DNA of 61,394 bases from DAOPYE01 sp035352715 (GTDB taxonomy: Bacteria > Acidobacteriota > Holophagae > Holophagales > Holophagaceae). Under the pieces are notes generated by a model. It was not told the DNA's origin. It made no database searches and worked only from the letters and a program-made list of their open reading frames with translations. Below, piece by piece: positions 40,601 through 47,704 of this stretch (positions are counted from its first letter, which is position 1; each line of letters begins with the position of its first letter). The position numbers and the translations under genes are program-made. The stretch spans positions 1 to 61,394 of the forward strand of contig DAOPYE010000002.1 of NCBI GenBank assembly GCA_035352715.1, in the 5' to 3' direction.

Positions 40601-41819
40601 GAATGGGGGGCGGCTGGAGATCCTCACGTACCCCCAAAGCGTGGAAGATCTCAGCTTCAAACTGCGATTCAAGGGGCGCGATATCTTTTTGGCCGAAGAA
40701 GATCCCATGAAGGGGCGGATGGCCCAGGGGGATCTTAGGGCCTGGGGGCAGGCCACCTGGGGGTTTGGCGGCCTTTCGAAATACGATTTCCAGGCGCGGC
40801 TGAACAACTTCCAGTTGCGGGATCTCCCGGGCGCCGAAGGGTTTGAGCTGCAGGGAGCGTTGGACGCACGGCTGCAGGGCAGTGACGAAGAGGGGGGAAC
40901 CCTGCGTGGGACCATCCAGGCCGATCACATGGCCTACCGCGCCGAGATCGATATCAACGACGTGATCCTTTTGAGCGCCATGGGAAGCAACGGCTTAGGG
41001 ACGGCCACCGAGCCGGACAACCCGTTTTCCATGATCGATCTCGATCTGGATGTGGTGCTGAAGGAACCCTGGGAATTCGATACGAACCTGTTGAAGGTCA
41101 AAGGCAAACCGGCGGGTGCGTTCAAGATCCAGGGAACCCTTGCGGAGCCGGGCCTCAAGGGGCGCATGGATATTGTGCCCGGCGGACGCCTGACCAACCT
41201 GCTGCCCGCCGGAGACCTGGTGCTGGAGAAGGGCTATCTGGAGTTCAAAGACCCTCGCGTGCGCTCGCCGCTGATGGATCTGCAAGGCCGCGTGGATATT
41301 CCGGATTCGCCCTACGTCGTGAATCTGGATGTGCGGGGAGGGGTGGACAGCCTGGATGTGAAGATGGCTTCCACGCCGCATCTGCGGCAGGAGGAGATCA
41401 TGTCCATCCTCATCGATCCCTCGCTGGCATCCAGCATTGGTTCCCGAGCCAGTAGCGGATCCATGTCGCAGATGGCCATGAACAGCGGCCTGCTGGCGAC
41501 CAGCAGCGGGTTGCTGACGACCCTGGCCTTGGCGGAGTTCCAGGACCGGATGCGGCGCATCTTCAAGCTCGATCGCGTGAACGTGGTCTGGAGAACCGGG
41601 ACCGGGGGTAATTCGGAGACCGATATCACCGTGGGCAAGACGATTTTGGGTATCCCCATCGTGGCCAGCCACCAGAAGGTCGGCGACGTCTCGACCCTGC
41701 GAGGGCAGGTGGAGTGGCGCCTGGGGAATTTTGTCATCCAGCTCGGCGCCAGCCAGAGCGGTTCCGACAAGGCAGGTGTGGCGGGGGAGATCCGCCACAC
41801 CTGGGTCCCTCGCTGGTAG
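37680..41819 (+). CDS. TamB-like translocation/assembly module protein (AsmA/DUF490 family)
   Basis: The very large (1,379-residue) protein has one N-terminal transmembrane helix (about 25-45), then long repetitive beta-rich sequence of AsmA-like repeats, and ends in the DUF490/TamB C-terminal domain (LPAGDLVLEKGYLEFKDPR ... MSILIDPSLASS ... IFKLDRVNV). TamB and related AsmA-like proteins span the periplasm and move phospholipids or outer-membrane protein precursors. The length is close to the E. coli TamB (1,259). No tamA (Omp85) gene is seen next to it. It starts three bases after the kinase gene. Confidence 0.88.
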   Translation: MSLRAEVTEGKRRWRSAWHRPWLRRVTYVLASGAVLSGSLLRTVRQPFFNRWLIARLDAVSRDQTGLGFGAQHLEVHPFKGILILERPAWGEDFFTARKICVQADFASLVVGNAPHVWNIEVEDPHVELDADRIARIRLKPHPESKNSPKWILDRFAVRGGHVRLHGAGWHVPDGEFDFRIYGLGLGPNRIQADLRVPRFQLTQGPTRMGGALSLLASVSESGIEVKRGDTRFGDSAFFFNGQYDAGSSTLQAGLRGQADLGEIVRFATPGRSKVLQGRAEFNAEAKGSIHDPAWTLNLRGRELALPASGVAPGELALSASGSLHAIALKDLDWHSSQGEIQASGAWKEKGGTHVSFKTDNASMAMVGDVLRAPWLKPLTVACSGELSLPGDPWAPFNPSDLTVSAEGGFRQGGLDAGHFTARMERGELRLDDLEVAMDGFKAVCAGRLTLNGRGLRSVEAEAKVETTAARVASSLRDWKIVDLDMDGRVKAEAQVVWDSARGLHLAGNVDVDEPRWHGAQADHLKADVGIEGADLRIENIALEKGQGSASGELWLTWRDLPPGAPAMDMCYRAFRLPIQEGLKAADVEKVIIPGLGTGWARIYGPYDHLRIQASAQAEAAQILVPPANGAIEQATRVLSIPAASGDMDFDLADGRIRLSNLRVAETLQQLGNVDESPSGPLALQGALDLNISRSQWQGGLKGTIDSQPLGLPGPRFQAMVSADLAGPWATAFGTTKMPSLSFSFNGGRLFLGSQSLEGLQGKIVSEPKAIQVQVGVSGHSDPFLALNLWSQGSDVIGALGAHVNPSTADTANLAATLTGDLLKDGSLDLEAEGRIDASGLHWKGRMENLLGRFDGFDLTQRSKVALEGDTSGLKLDLGLRAISTLPVKDGQAAIASPGQLRLSGHVPFSTREPMALNLSGKTELSNLKAILDHLLQVDAYSLVEDIKPHGTARFDLHGGGTFLDPSLDGTLSLNGGRLEILTYPQSVEDLSFKLRFKGRDIFLAEEDPMKGRMAQGDLRAWGQATWGFGGLSKYDFQARLNNFQLRDLPGAEGFELQGALDARLQGSDEEGGTLRGTIQADHMAYRAEIDINDVILLSAMGSNGLGTATEPDNPFSMIDLDLDVVLKEPWEFDTNLLKVKGKPAGAFKIQGTLAEPGLKGRMDIVPGGRLTNLLPAGDLVLEKGYLEFKDPRVRSPLMDLQGRVDIPDSPYVVNLDVRGGVDSLDVKMASTPHLRQEEIMSILIDPSLASSIGSRASSGSMSQMAMNSGLLATSSGLLTTLALAEFQDRMRRIFKLDRVNVVWRTGTGGNSETDITVGKTILGIPIVASHQKVGDVSTLRGQVEWRLGNFVIQLGASQSGSDKAGVAGEIRHTWVPRW

Positions 41820-41836
41820 TCGATCCCGCGTGATCC

Positions 41837-42853
41837 CTACTTGAGCTTGTCGAGGTTCTGCGTGAGTAGATCCGCAGGCAACGGAATGGCGCCAAAATTG
41901 GCGACGTTGGTCTGTCCCTGGCGAGAGAGGATCGAGCGCAGGAACTCGCGAACCAGCGGATCCATGGGCCGTCCCGGCGCCTTGTTCACATAGAGGTAGA
42001 GGAATCGCGTCATGGGATAGCGACCGCCCAGGATATTCTCCGTCGTGGCGCTCATGGCTTCCGTGGCACCGAAATCCACGATGGGCACGGAGCGCACCAT
42101 GCGCACCGAATGTTGCACAGGGCCATAGCTGATGCCCGCTCCATCGACGGCGGCGGCCTCCACCACGGCGAACTGATCGGCGAGGGCTTTGACTTCGGGC
42201 TTGAAGCTGCCTTTCTTCATCACATGTTCGCGGAAGAACGCCCGCGTGCCGGAGTTCTCATCGCGGCCGTAAGGCTGAATGGCCCGGGTCTTCCAGATGC
42301 CTTCAAGCCCCAGATCGCCCCAGGTTTCCAGGGGCTTGGTGAAACCGGCCTTGCGCGTGCTCGAGAAGATCGCGTCGAGCTGCTCCAGAGAGAGCTGCCG
42401 AATGGGATTGTTGGCGTTCACGTAGATGGCGATGGCGTCCACGGCCACCACGATGCGCGTCGGCGCGTACCCAAAGCGTGCCTGGAACCGCCCCAGTTCG
42501 TCGGCGTTCATCTCTCGACTCATATGGCCCAACAGGCTGCGCCCTTCGATCATCGCCGTGGGCGCCGTGGCGGAACCCTTGGAGGTGATGGAGAAGTCCA
42601 CGCCGGGATAGCGGGAGCGAAAGTCTTCCGCCCAGAGCTGAACCAGGGGGTCCATCGAATCTGACCCGACGAGATTCAGACTGCCTGATAGAGGAGCCGG
42701 GCTTTCAGGCTGGTAATCCGGCAGGCTGGCAAGGGTGGTGGAAGCCTTCATGACCTTGGGGGCTTCCGCCGCTGATTCCATGACATTCGGCTTGCGGCAT
42801 CCACCCAGCACCAAGGGGGCGATCAGAAGGGTGGCGATGAATAGACGTCGCAT
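41837..42853 (-). CDS. PstS-like substrate-binding lipoprotein
   Basis: The 338-residue protein has a lipoprotein signal (APLVLGGC, Cys19), a Ser/Pro-rich linker and a PstS/PBP-like domain: GSLNLVGSDSMDPLVQLWAEDF, KGSATAPTAMIEG, and YGRDENSGTRAFF, the latter matching the phosphate-binding loop (RxDxSGT). No PstCAB transporter is in the window, so it may be a free-standing phosphate or anion sensor, or work with transport genes elsewhere. AGGAGGAA precedes the ATG. It is convergent with the tamB-like gene and lies 83 bases downstream of the chemoreceptor gene on the same strand. Confidence 0.87.
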   Translation of the reverse strand: MRRLFIATLLIAPLVLGGCRKPNVMESAAEAPKVMKASTTLASLPDYQPESPAPLSGSLNLVGSDSMDPLVQLWAEDFRSRYPGVDFSITSKGSATAPTAMIEGRSLLGHMSREMNADELGRFQARFGYAPTRIVVAVDAIAIYVNANNPIRQLSLEQLDAIFSSTRKAGFTKPLETWGDLGLEGIWKTRAIQPYGRDENSGTRAFFREHVMKKGSFKPEVKALADQFAVVEAAAVDGAGISYGPVQHSVRMVRSVPIVDFGATEAMSATTENILGGRYPMTRFLYLYVNKAPGRPMDPLVREFLRSILSRQGQTNVANFGAIPLPADLLTQNLDKLK

Positions 42854-42936
42854 GGGCGTTCCTCCTGGTCCAGGAGACCCGCGCGCTGTGACGAACGATG
42901 TCGGTGGCTGTGACCTGCGAGTAAAGATGGTACGAA

Positions 42937-44496
42937 TCAGATGTTGAAGCTTCTCACCACATCCTTCATGCCTGCGGCGACGTGGGCCAACTCGTCGGCG
43001 GTGTGGGCGATTTCTTCCACGGTGGCCGAGAGTTCATGGGTCGAAGTCGCATTCATGATCAAGCGCTGGTTCGTTTCATCCATCATCCTGGTGACTTCCT
43101 GGCTGGTCTCAGCCTGGTCGTGACTCAAGCGATCGATATCCTGGATGCTGTTGGCGATGTTCGTGATCCTGCCACGGATGGCGTCGAGGTTCTCCAGCGT
43201 GGTCTTGACGCTGGAGACGCCCGTCAGCACGGTCTCCTGGGCGTTCTGGATGAGTTGTTCGATCTCCTGGGCGCTGGTTCGGCTGCGCTCGGCGAGCTTT
43301 CGGACTTCTTCTGCGACCACCGCGAAACCTTTGCCCTGACTGCCGGCCTTGGCCGCTTCGATGGCGGCGTTGAGCGAAAGCAGGTTCGTCTGACGCGCAA
43401 TATCCTGGATCACCTTCACTGCCTGTACGATCTGGTTCGTGACCTGCTGGATCTCTTGCATCCCTTGCGCGGCGCCCTGTCCGGCCTGTGCGCCCAGGGA
43501 TGCATCGTGAACCGCTTCGTCGCTCTGGCGGCCTGTGGCTTTGGTGCCCTTGGCCGTAGTCTCCACATTGCTGGCGAGGTGAAGCATGGATTGGGAGACG
43601 CGTTCACCCGCGTTCTTCAGATCCTCGCTGACCTGTGCGATGTCCACCACGGTCCGGGCCATCTCTTCTGAGGATGCGGCAAGCTGGGTGCTGCCCGATG
43701 CCACGCGGGAGGCAAAACTATCGACCTTGAGCACACGCTCGCGCAGATTGCTGTTGTATGTGTTGAAAGCTGCGGCCGCCTCTCCGATCTCATCACGGGA
43801 ACGAATCTCGATCCTGTGGTTGAGATCACTTTCCTGAAGGCCTTGCACCAGCTGCTTGATGGGGTGCACGATGCGATTGCCCAGCTTGAGCGTGACCAGG
43901 AAGACCACCGCACAGACGATCACGGATGCAAGGATGGCGAGCCACAAAAAGGCCCTGATCTCTTTCTGGACATCGTCCACATAGACGCCAGCGCCCATGA
44001 TCCAATCCCATGGCTCGAATCGCTTGATGTACGAGACCTTCGGGAATTCACCTTTGTGCCCGGGCTTGGTCATCTGGTACTGCGCGCTGCCTCCCCCTGG
44101 ATTCTGCGCCAGGGTATCCACCCAAACCTTCTGCACGTTCGGAATGGTGTTCTTGATGGCGGGATTGGGATGGTAGACGATCTCGCCCGCCGTCTTCACG
44201 ATCAGCACATAGTTATCGCCATCAAAGCGCAGCGCTTTCACCACGGCGAGTGCGGCGGATTGGGCTTCGGCGCGCGTCATCCTGCCAGCGGCGGCCTCTT
44301 TCTCGTAGTTGTCGAGGACGCTGTTCGTCATCTCGATCACGCGGCGCATGGATTCCCGGCGGCCATCCATGATGGCGTTCTCGATCTTGGGAAAGATGAA
44401 GCCGAACAACAGGACCAAAAAGAGAAGCACCGGAAGGAAGATGATCGCCAGGATCTTGCTGGATAGCGTGTGACGCCTATTGCGAGGTTGCGGCAT
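42937..44496 (-). CDS. Methyl-accepting chemotaxis protein with single-Cache sensor
   Basis: The 519-residue protein has an N-terminal helix (about 16-36), a periplasmic Cache-type sensor (about 55-185: ALRFDGDNYVLIVKTAGEIVYH and WDWIMGAGVYVDDV), a second helix (about 190-210), HAMP and a coiled-coil signalling domain with the conserved hairpin tip FAVVAEEVRKLAERSRTSA. It would control flagellar motors through CheA/CheW, which are not in the window. I chose the ATG at 44496 with GGGAG before it; TTG 44520 is also in frame. CCGATAG about 35 bases upstream resembles a sigma-28 -10 but I see no matching -35. Confidence 0.93.
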   Translation of the reverse strand: MPQPRNRRHTLSSKILAIIFLPVLLFLVLLFGFIFPKIENAIMDGRRESMRRVIEMTNSVLDNYEKEAAAGRMTRAEAQSAALAVVKALRFDGDNYVLIVKTAGEIVYHPNPAIKNTIPNVQKVWVDTLAQNPGGGSAQYQMTKPGHKGEFPKVSYIKRFEPWDWIMGAGVYVDDVQKEIRAFLWLAILASVIVCAVVFLVTLKLGNRIVHPIKQLVQGLQESDLNHRIEIRSRDEIGEAAAAFNTYNSNLRERVLKVDSFASRVASGSTQLAASSEEMARTVVDIAQVSEDLKNAGERVSQSMLHLASNVETTAKGTKATGRQSDEAVHDASLGAQAGQGAAQGMQEIQQVTNQIVQAVKVIQDIARQTNLLSLNAAIEAAKAGSQGKGFAVVAEEVRKLAERSRTSAQEIEQLIQNAQETVLTGVSSVKTTLENLDAIRGRITNIANSIQDIDRLSHDQAETSQEVTRMMDETNQRLIMNATSTHELSATVEEIAHTADELAHVAAGMKDVVRSFNI

Positions 44497-44840
44497 ACCA
44501 GCATCTCTCCCTTCATCCAAATCGCTCTCATGCTATCGGATCTTTGTTGTTGCTGCATGAGTCCTGGAATCAAGGCCTGGCGTGGGGAAAAGCTGTCTGT
44601 CTGTGCTCTTTTTGGGGATGGTTTTTGCTCAATATCACCCAGGCCTGATGGAGAGGATGGTGTTGGCCTTTGTGTGTGTTTATCGTTTTTTGACTGTTCG
44701 GGGTCCAGGCCAAGCGTTGTCTCCTGGAGGGCGTGCCCATGGATGCAGCGTTGGGGGGTGCTGGTCCGACCCCATTCCAGGCGGCACCCTGGATTCGATA
44801 AGATCAAACGGCAAGCGTTGGTTTTCCTGAAAGGTTCCTT
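44497..44840 (+). other. 344-base divergent spacer between chemoreceptor and ROK genes
   Basis: No conserved gene is seen. TAAGAT at 44799-44804 with TTCCAG 18 bases upstream could be a weak promoter for the ROK gene. Short open frames here have no recognisable homology or good ribosome-binding site. Confidence 0.5.
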
Positions 44841-45950
44841 GTGAAACTCGAATCCGATTCCCGTGCGGTGCTGACCCTGGATGCCGGTGGCACCAATTTC
44901 GTTTTTTCTGCCATGCGTGGCGGGAAAGAGATCGTGGAGCCCATCACCTATCCTTCCAGCGGCCATGACCTTGATCGCTGTCTCGCGACGCTGCTCAAGG
45001 GCTTCGAGGAGGTGAAACAGCGGCTGAACGAGGCTCCTGCGGCCATCAGCTTCGCGTTTCCGGGTCCTGCGGATTACGCTGCGGGCATCATCGGCGACCA
45101 GAAGAATCTGCCCGGTTTCCAGGGCGGCGTGGCCCTGGGCCCCATGCTGGAAGACCACTTCAAGATCCCGGTCTTCATCAGCAACGACGCGGATCTCTTC
45201 ACGTATGGAGAAGCCATCGCTGGCTTGCTGCCCCAGGTCAATGAGGCGCTGGGGAAGGCGGGCAGCCCCAAGCGCTTCCGCAGCCTTTTCGGCATCACCC
45301 TGGGGACGGGCTTCGGCGGCGGCTTTGTCTGGGACGGCCGCCTCTACACCGGCGATAACGCGGCCGGTGCCGAGGTATGGTGCCTTCGCAACAAGCGCTA
45401 CCCGAACAGCATCACGGAAGAAGGCGCCAGTATTCGCGCAGTGCGCCGCGAATACGCCACGGTGGCCGGGATCCCCTTTGAACAGGCACCGGAGCCCAAG
45501 GTCATCTTCCAGATCGCCCAGGGAGAGGTCCAGGGCAACCAGGCGGCCGCCCTCGAATCCTTCCGCCGTCTGGGCGAAGTGGCAGGCAACGCCGTAGCCA
45601 ATATCCTTGCGGTGACCGACAGCCTGGTGGTGGTTGGCGGCGGATTGGCCGGCGCTGCCTCCCTGATCCTGCCGACCCTGGTCGACGAATTGAATGGCAG
45701 CTACGAATCGGTTATTCCCGGGCAGACCTTTCCGCGCTTGGAGATCACGGGCTTCAACCTGGAAGATCCTGCTCAGTGGCAGCGCTTCATCCAGGGCGAT
45801 TGCCGCATGATCACGGTGCCCGGCTCTGCGCGTCAGGTTCCATACGATCCCTTGAAGCGCACGGGCGTAGGCCTCACGCGCCTGGGCACCAGCCGTGCGA
45901 CGGCCATCGGCGCTTACGCTTTCGCCTTAAGCGAATTAGACAAGCGCTGA
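44841..45950 (+). CDS. ROK-family sugar kinase
   Basis: The 369-residue protein has the ROK/ASKHA fold: VLTLDAGGTNFVFSAM phosphate-1 motif at 10-25, SFAFPGPADYAAG, NDADLFTYGE with the catalytic Asp, and GITLGTGFGGGFVWDG. It lacks the CxCGxxGCxE zinc motif of most ROK glucokinases and repressors, so it is a Zn-less branch seen in Bacteroidetes-like sugar kinases. There is no helix-turn-helix. The start is GTG 44841 with AAAGG upstream. Proximity to the GH31/GH42 genes (about 1.8 kb) suggests it phosphorylates a released sugar, but this is only context. Confidence 0.85.
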   Translation: MKLESDSRAVLTLDAGGTNFVFSAMRGGKEIVEPITYPSSGHDLDRCLATLLKGFEEVKQRLNEAPAAISFAFPGPADYAAGIIGDQKNLPGFQGGVALGPMLEDHFKIPVFISNDADLFTYGEAIAGLLPQVNEALGKAGSPKRFRSLFGITLGTGFGGGFVWDGRLYTGDNAAGAEVWCLRNKRYPNSITEEGASIRAVRREYATVAGIPFEQAPEPKVIFQIAQGEVQGNQAAALESFRRLGEVAGNAVANILAVTDSLVVVGGGLAGAASLILPTLVDELNGSYESVIPGQTFPRLEITGFNLEDPAQWQRFIQGDCRMITVPGSARQVPYDPLKRTGVGLTRLGTSRATAIGAYAFALSELDKR

Positions 45951-45954
45951 CGAA

Positions 45955-46563
45955 CTATTCCCAGACGATCGTTCCCCCCCGGCTGCGTTCGCGCCAAGCG
46001 TGGTCCATCTCGGCCTCGCGGCCGGGGGGGATGCGGAAGCGCAGCGTTGCGCACGAGCCGGTGAATTCCTGACCGGTGATCTCGGCTTCGGGGAACGCAC
46101 CCAACAGCGCAAAGGGCAGGTGGGCGATCTCGCTGGGCACCGTGATCGAGCCTGAATGCAGGATGCGGATCCCCTCCAGGGCGCCCTGCATTCGGGCCTC
46201 CTGGATCGCGCCCTGGACGCCCTCCGTGTAGGCGCGCACGAGCCCGCCCGATCCGAGCTTCGTGCCACCAAACCAGCGGATGCAAACGGCCAGCACATCC
46301 GTCAGTCCTTCGCCCTCCAGCACCTTCAGCATGGGCGCACCGGCGGTGCCGGAAGGCTCACCATCATCGTCCTGTCCCTGCGCCAGGATCGGCGCGCCCT
46401 GGCGCCAAGCGCTGCAGTGGTGGGTCGCGTCATGGTCCCGCTTGCGGATACGGGCCAGGATTTCGGCGCGTGCTTCGCCGTCTTGCGCAGGGTGGAGTTC
46501 CGTCAAAAAGATCGAGGCCTTCTCGCGGAACCGGAAGACGCATGGGACAGTGGGGCGCAGCAT
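45955..46563 (-). CDS. YigZ/IMPACT-family protein
   Basis: The 202-residue protein has the UPF0029 signature: HHCSAWRQG, DDDGEPSGTAGAPMLKVLEG and IRWFGGTKLGSGGLVRAYTEG (parts of a highly conserved block), then a C-terminal DUF1949-like domain. Eukaryotic IMPACT proteins regulate translation through Gcn1; the bacterial role is not established. Its start codon shares a base with the stop of the HAD gene (TGATG), so the two are translationally coupled. It is convergent with the ROK gene with a 4-base gap. Confidence 0.92.
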   Translation of the reverse strand: MLRPTVPCVFRFREKASIFLTELHPAQDGEARAEILARIRKRDHDATHHCSAWRQGAPILAQGQDDDGEPSGTAGAPMLKVLEGEGLTDVLAVCIRWFGGTKLGSGGLVRAYTEGVQGAIQEARMQGALEGIRILHSGSITVPSEIAHLPFALLGAFPEAEITGQEFTGSCATLRFRIPPGREAEMDHAWRERSRGGTIVWE

Positions 46564-47579
46564 CAGTGGGGCAGGTGGCTGGGAGCCTGTCCCACGCGTT
46601 CCTTGAGGGCGGCGCGGCGCTCTTCCACGATGTCTTCGGCGATCTGGCGGATTCGCATGCTCAGCCAGTCGGCGGTGGGGCTGCCCACACGGTAGTCCGC
46701 GGGACCGAAGTGATCCACGCGGCCATCGCGGCGCAGGCGCTCGACCTGTTCCAGGCTGCGGCGGCTCTCGTCGGCCTTGCGCGGCGTGGTCTTGTCGGCG
46801 GGATAGACGGCGTAGGCGGTGCCTCCGGCCTGGCGCAGCACCGAGAACGCGGGCACATCGCTGGGGCCATCGGCGATGTAGATCATGTGCTCGAATGGAA
46901 CGCGGCGATCCTCCGGGCGGATCTTCGCGTTGACGTCGATGCTCGGCTGCTTGTTGCTGCCCTTGTTGATCTCGAACAGCGCCCTCGTCTTGCTGGTGTT
47001 GTCGTAGGCCATGGCGATCTGGCTGATGCCATGCACGGGGAACAGTGAGTCCTGCGCCCCCGGCGCATCCAGGTTCTGTGTGGCGTCGGGATCGAAGCCC
47101 GGCGGCGGTGGGGACTCCAGGAACTCGGAAGCCCAGATGCCGTCGACGTACGGGCGGATGGCGCTGCCTTCGATCATCTCGCGCAGGCCGGTCGAGACGA
47201 TGTAGTGCTCCAGGCGCAGTTCAAACCGCTCCGCGTCTGGAACCGCGGCCAGATCCTCCTTCACCTCTTGGAAGAATTCAGGCAGGCCCGGGTGGAACTG
47301 GATGCACGCGCCCAGTTCGCGCAGCCGCGCGTTCGTCAGCCCAGGCATGCGTCCGTGCTGGACATACGTGATCAGGTGATTCAGGTAGGCGCTATCCGGG
47401 TGCATGTGTACGCCGAACTGGCGGCAGTAGGCGGGCAGGGCATTGACCTCGCGCCAGAACGTCACATCGTCCAGGTTGAACGCCTCGAAGATCGGGTCCT
47501 GCATGTACCCGGGAATAAGGGTCTTGTCGAAGTCCCATACCAGGGCAATGACGTTCTGGGGATGAAGGGGCGTGGACAT
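46563..47579 (-). CDS. HAD-superfamily hydrolase
   Basis: The 338-residue protein has HAD motif I (VWDFDKTLIPG, Asp16/Asp18), a large helical cap, the motif II-like VSTG and motif IV IADGPSDVPAF. The layout is of a phosphoserine-phosphatase-like HAD with an extended C-terminus (DYRVGSPTADWLSMRIRQ). The substrate is unknown; homologues are often annotated as putative phosphatases. It diverges from the GH31 gene across 125 bases and is coupled to the YigZ gene by a one-base overlap. Confidence 0.85.
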   Translation of the reverse strand: MSTPLHPQNVIALVWDFDKTLIPGYMQDPIFEAFNLDDVTFWREVNALPAYCRQFGVHMHPDSAYLNHLITYVQHGRMPGLTNARLRELGACIQFHPGLPEFFQEVKEDLAAVPDAERFELRLEHYIVSTGLREMIEGSAIRPYVDGIWASEFLESPPPPGFDPDATQNLDAPGAQDSLFPVHGISQIAMAYDNTSKTRALFEINKGSNKQPSIDVNAKIRPEDRRVPFEHMIYIADGPSDVPAFSVLRQAGGTAYAVYPADKTTPRKADESRRSLEQVERLRRDGRVDHFGPADYRVGSPTADWLSMRIRQIAEDIVEERRAALKERVGQAPSHLPH

Positions 47580-47704
47580 GGTAGTGAAGATACCATTCGC
47601 AGGCTGGGGATGATGGTTTCAGGTCCGACCGGAACACTACAAAGTTTGATCGACAATCCCATGCGATCCGAGACTATGCTGGCCTGACTTTTGGAGTCTA
47701 TCCG

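Noticed and set aside
44582..44830. 82-codon plus-strand frame in the chemoreceptor-ROK spacer
   Set aside because: A hydrophobic start is tempting, but there is no ribosome-binding site, no family match and it ends at the proposed ROK leader.
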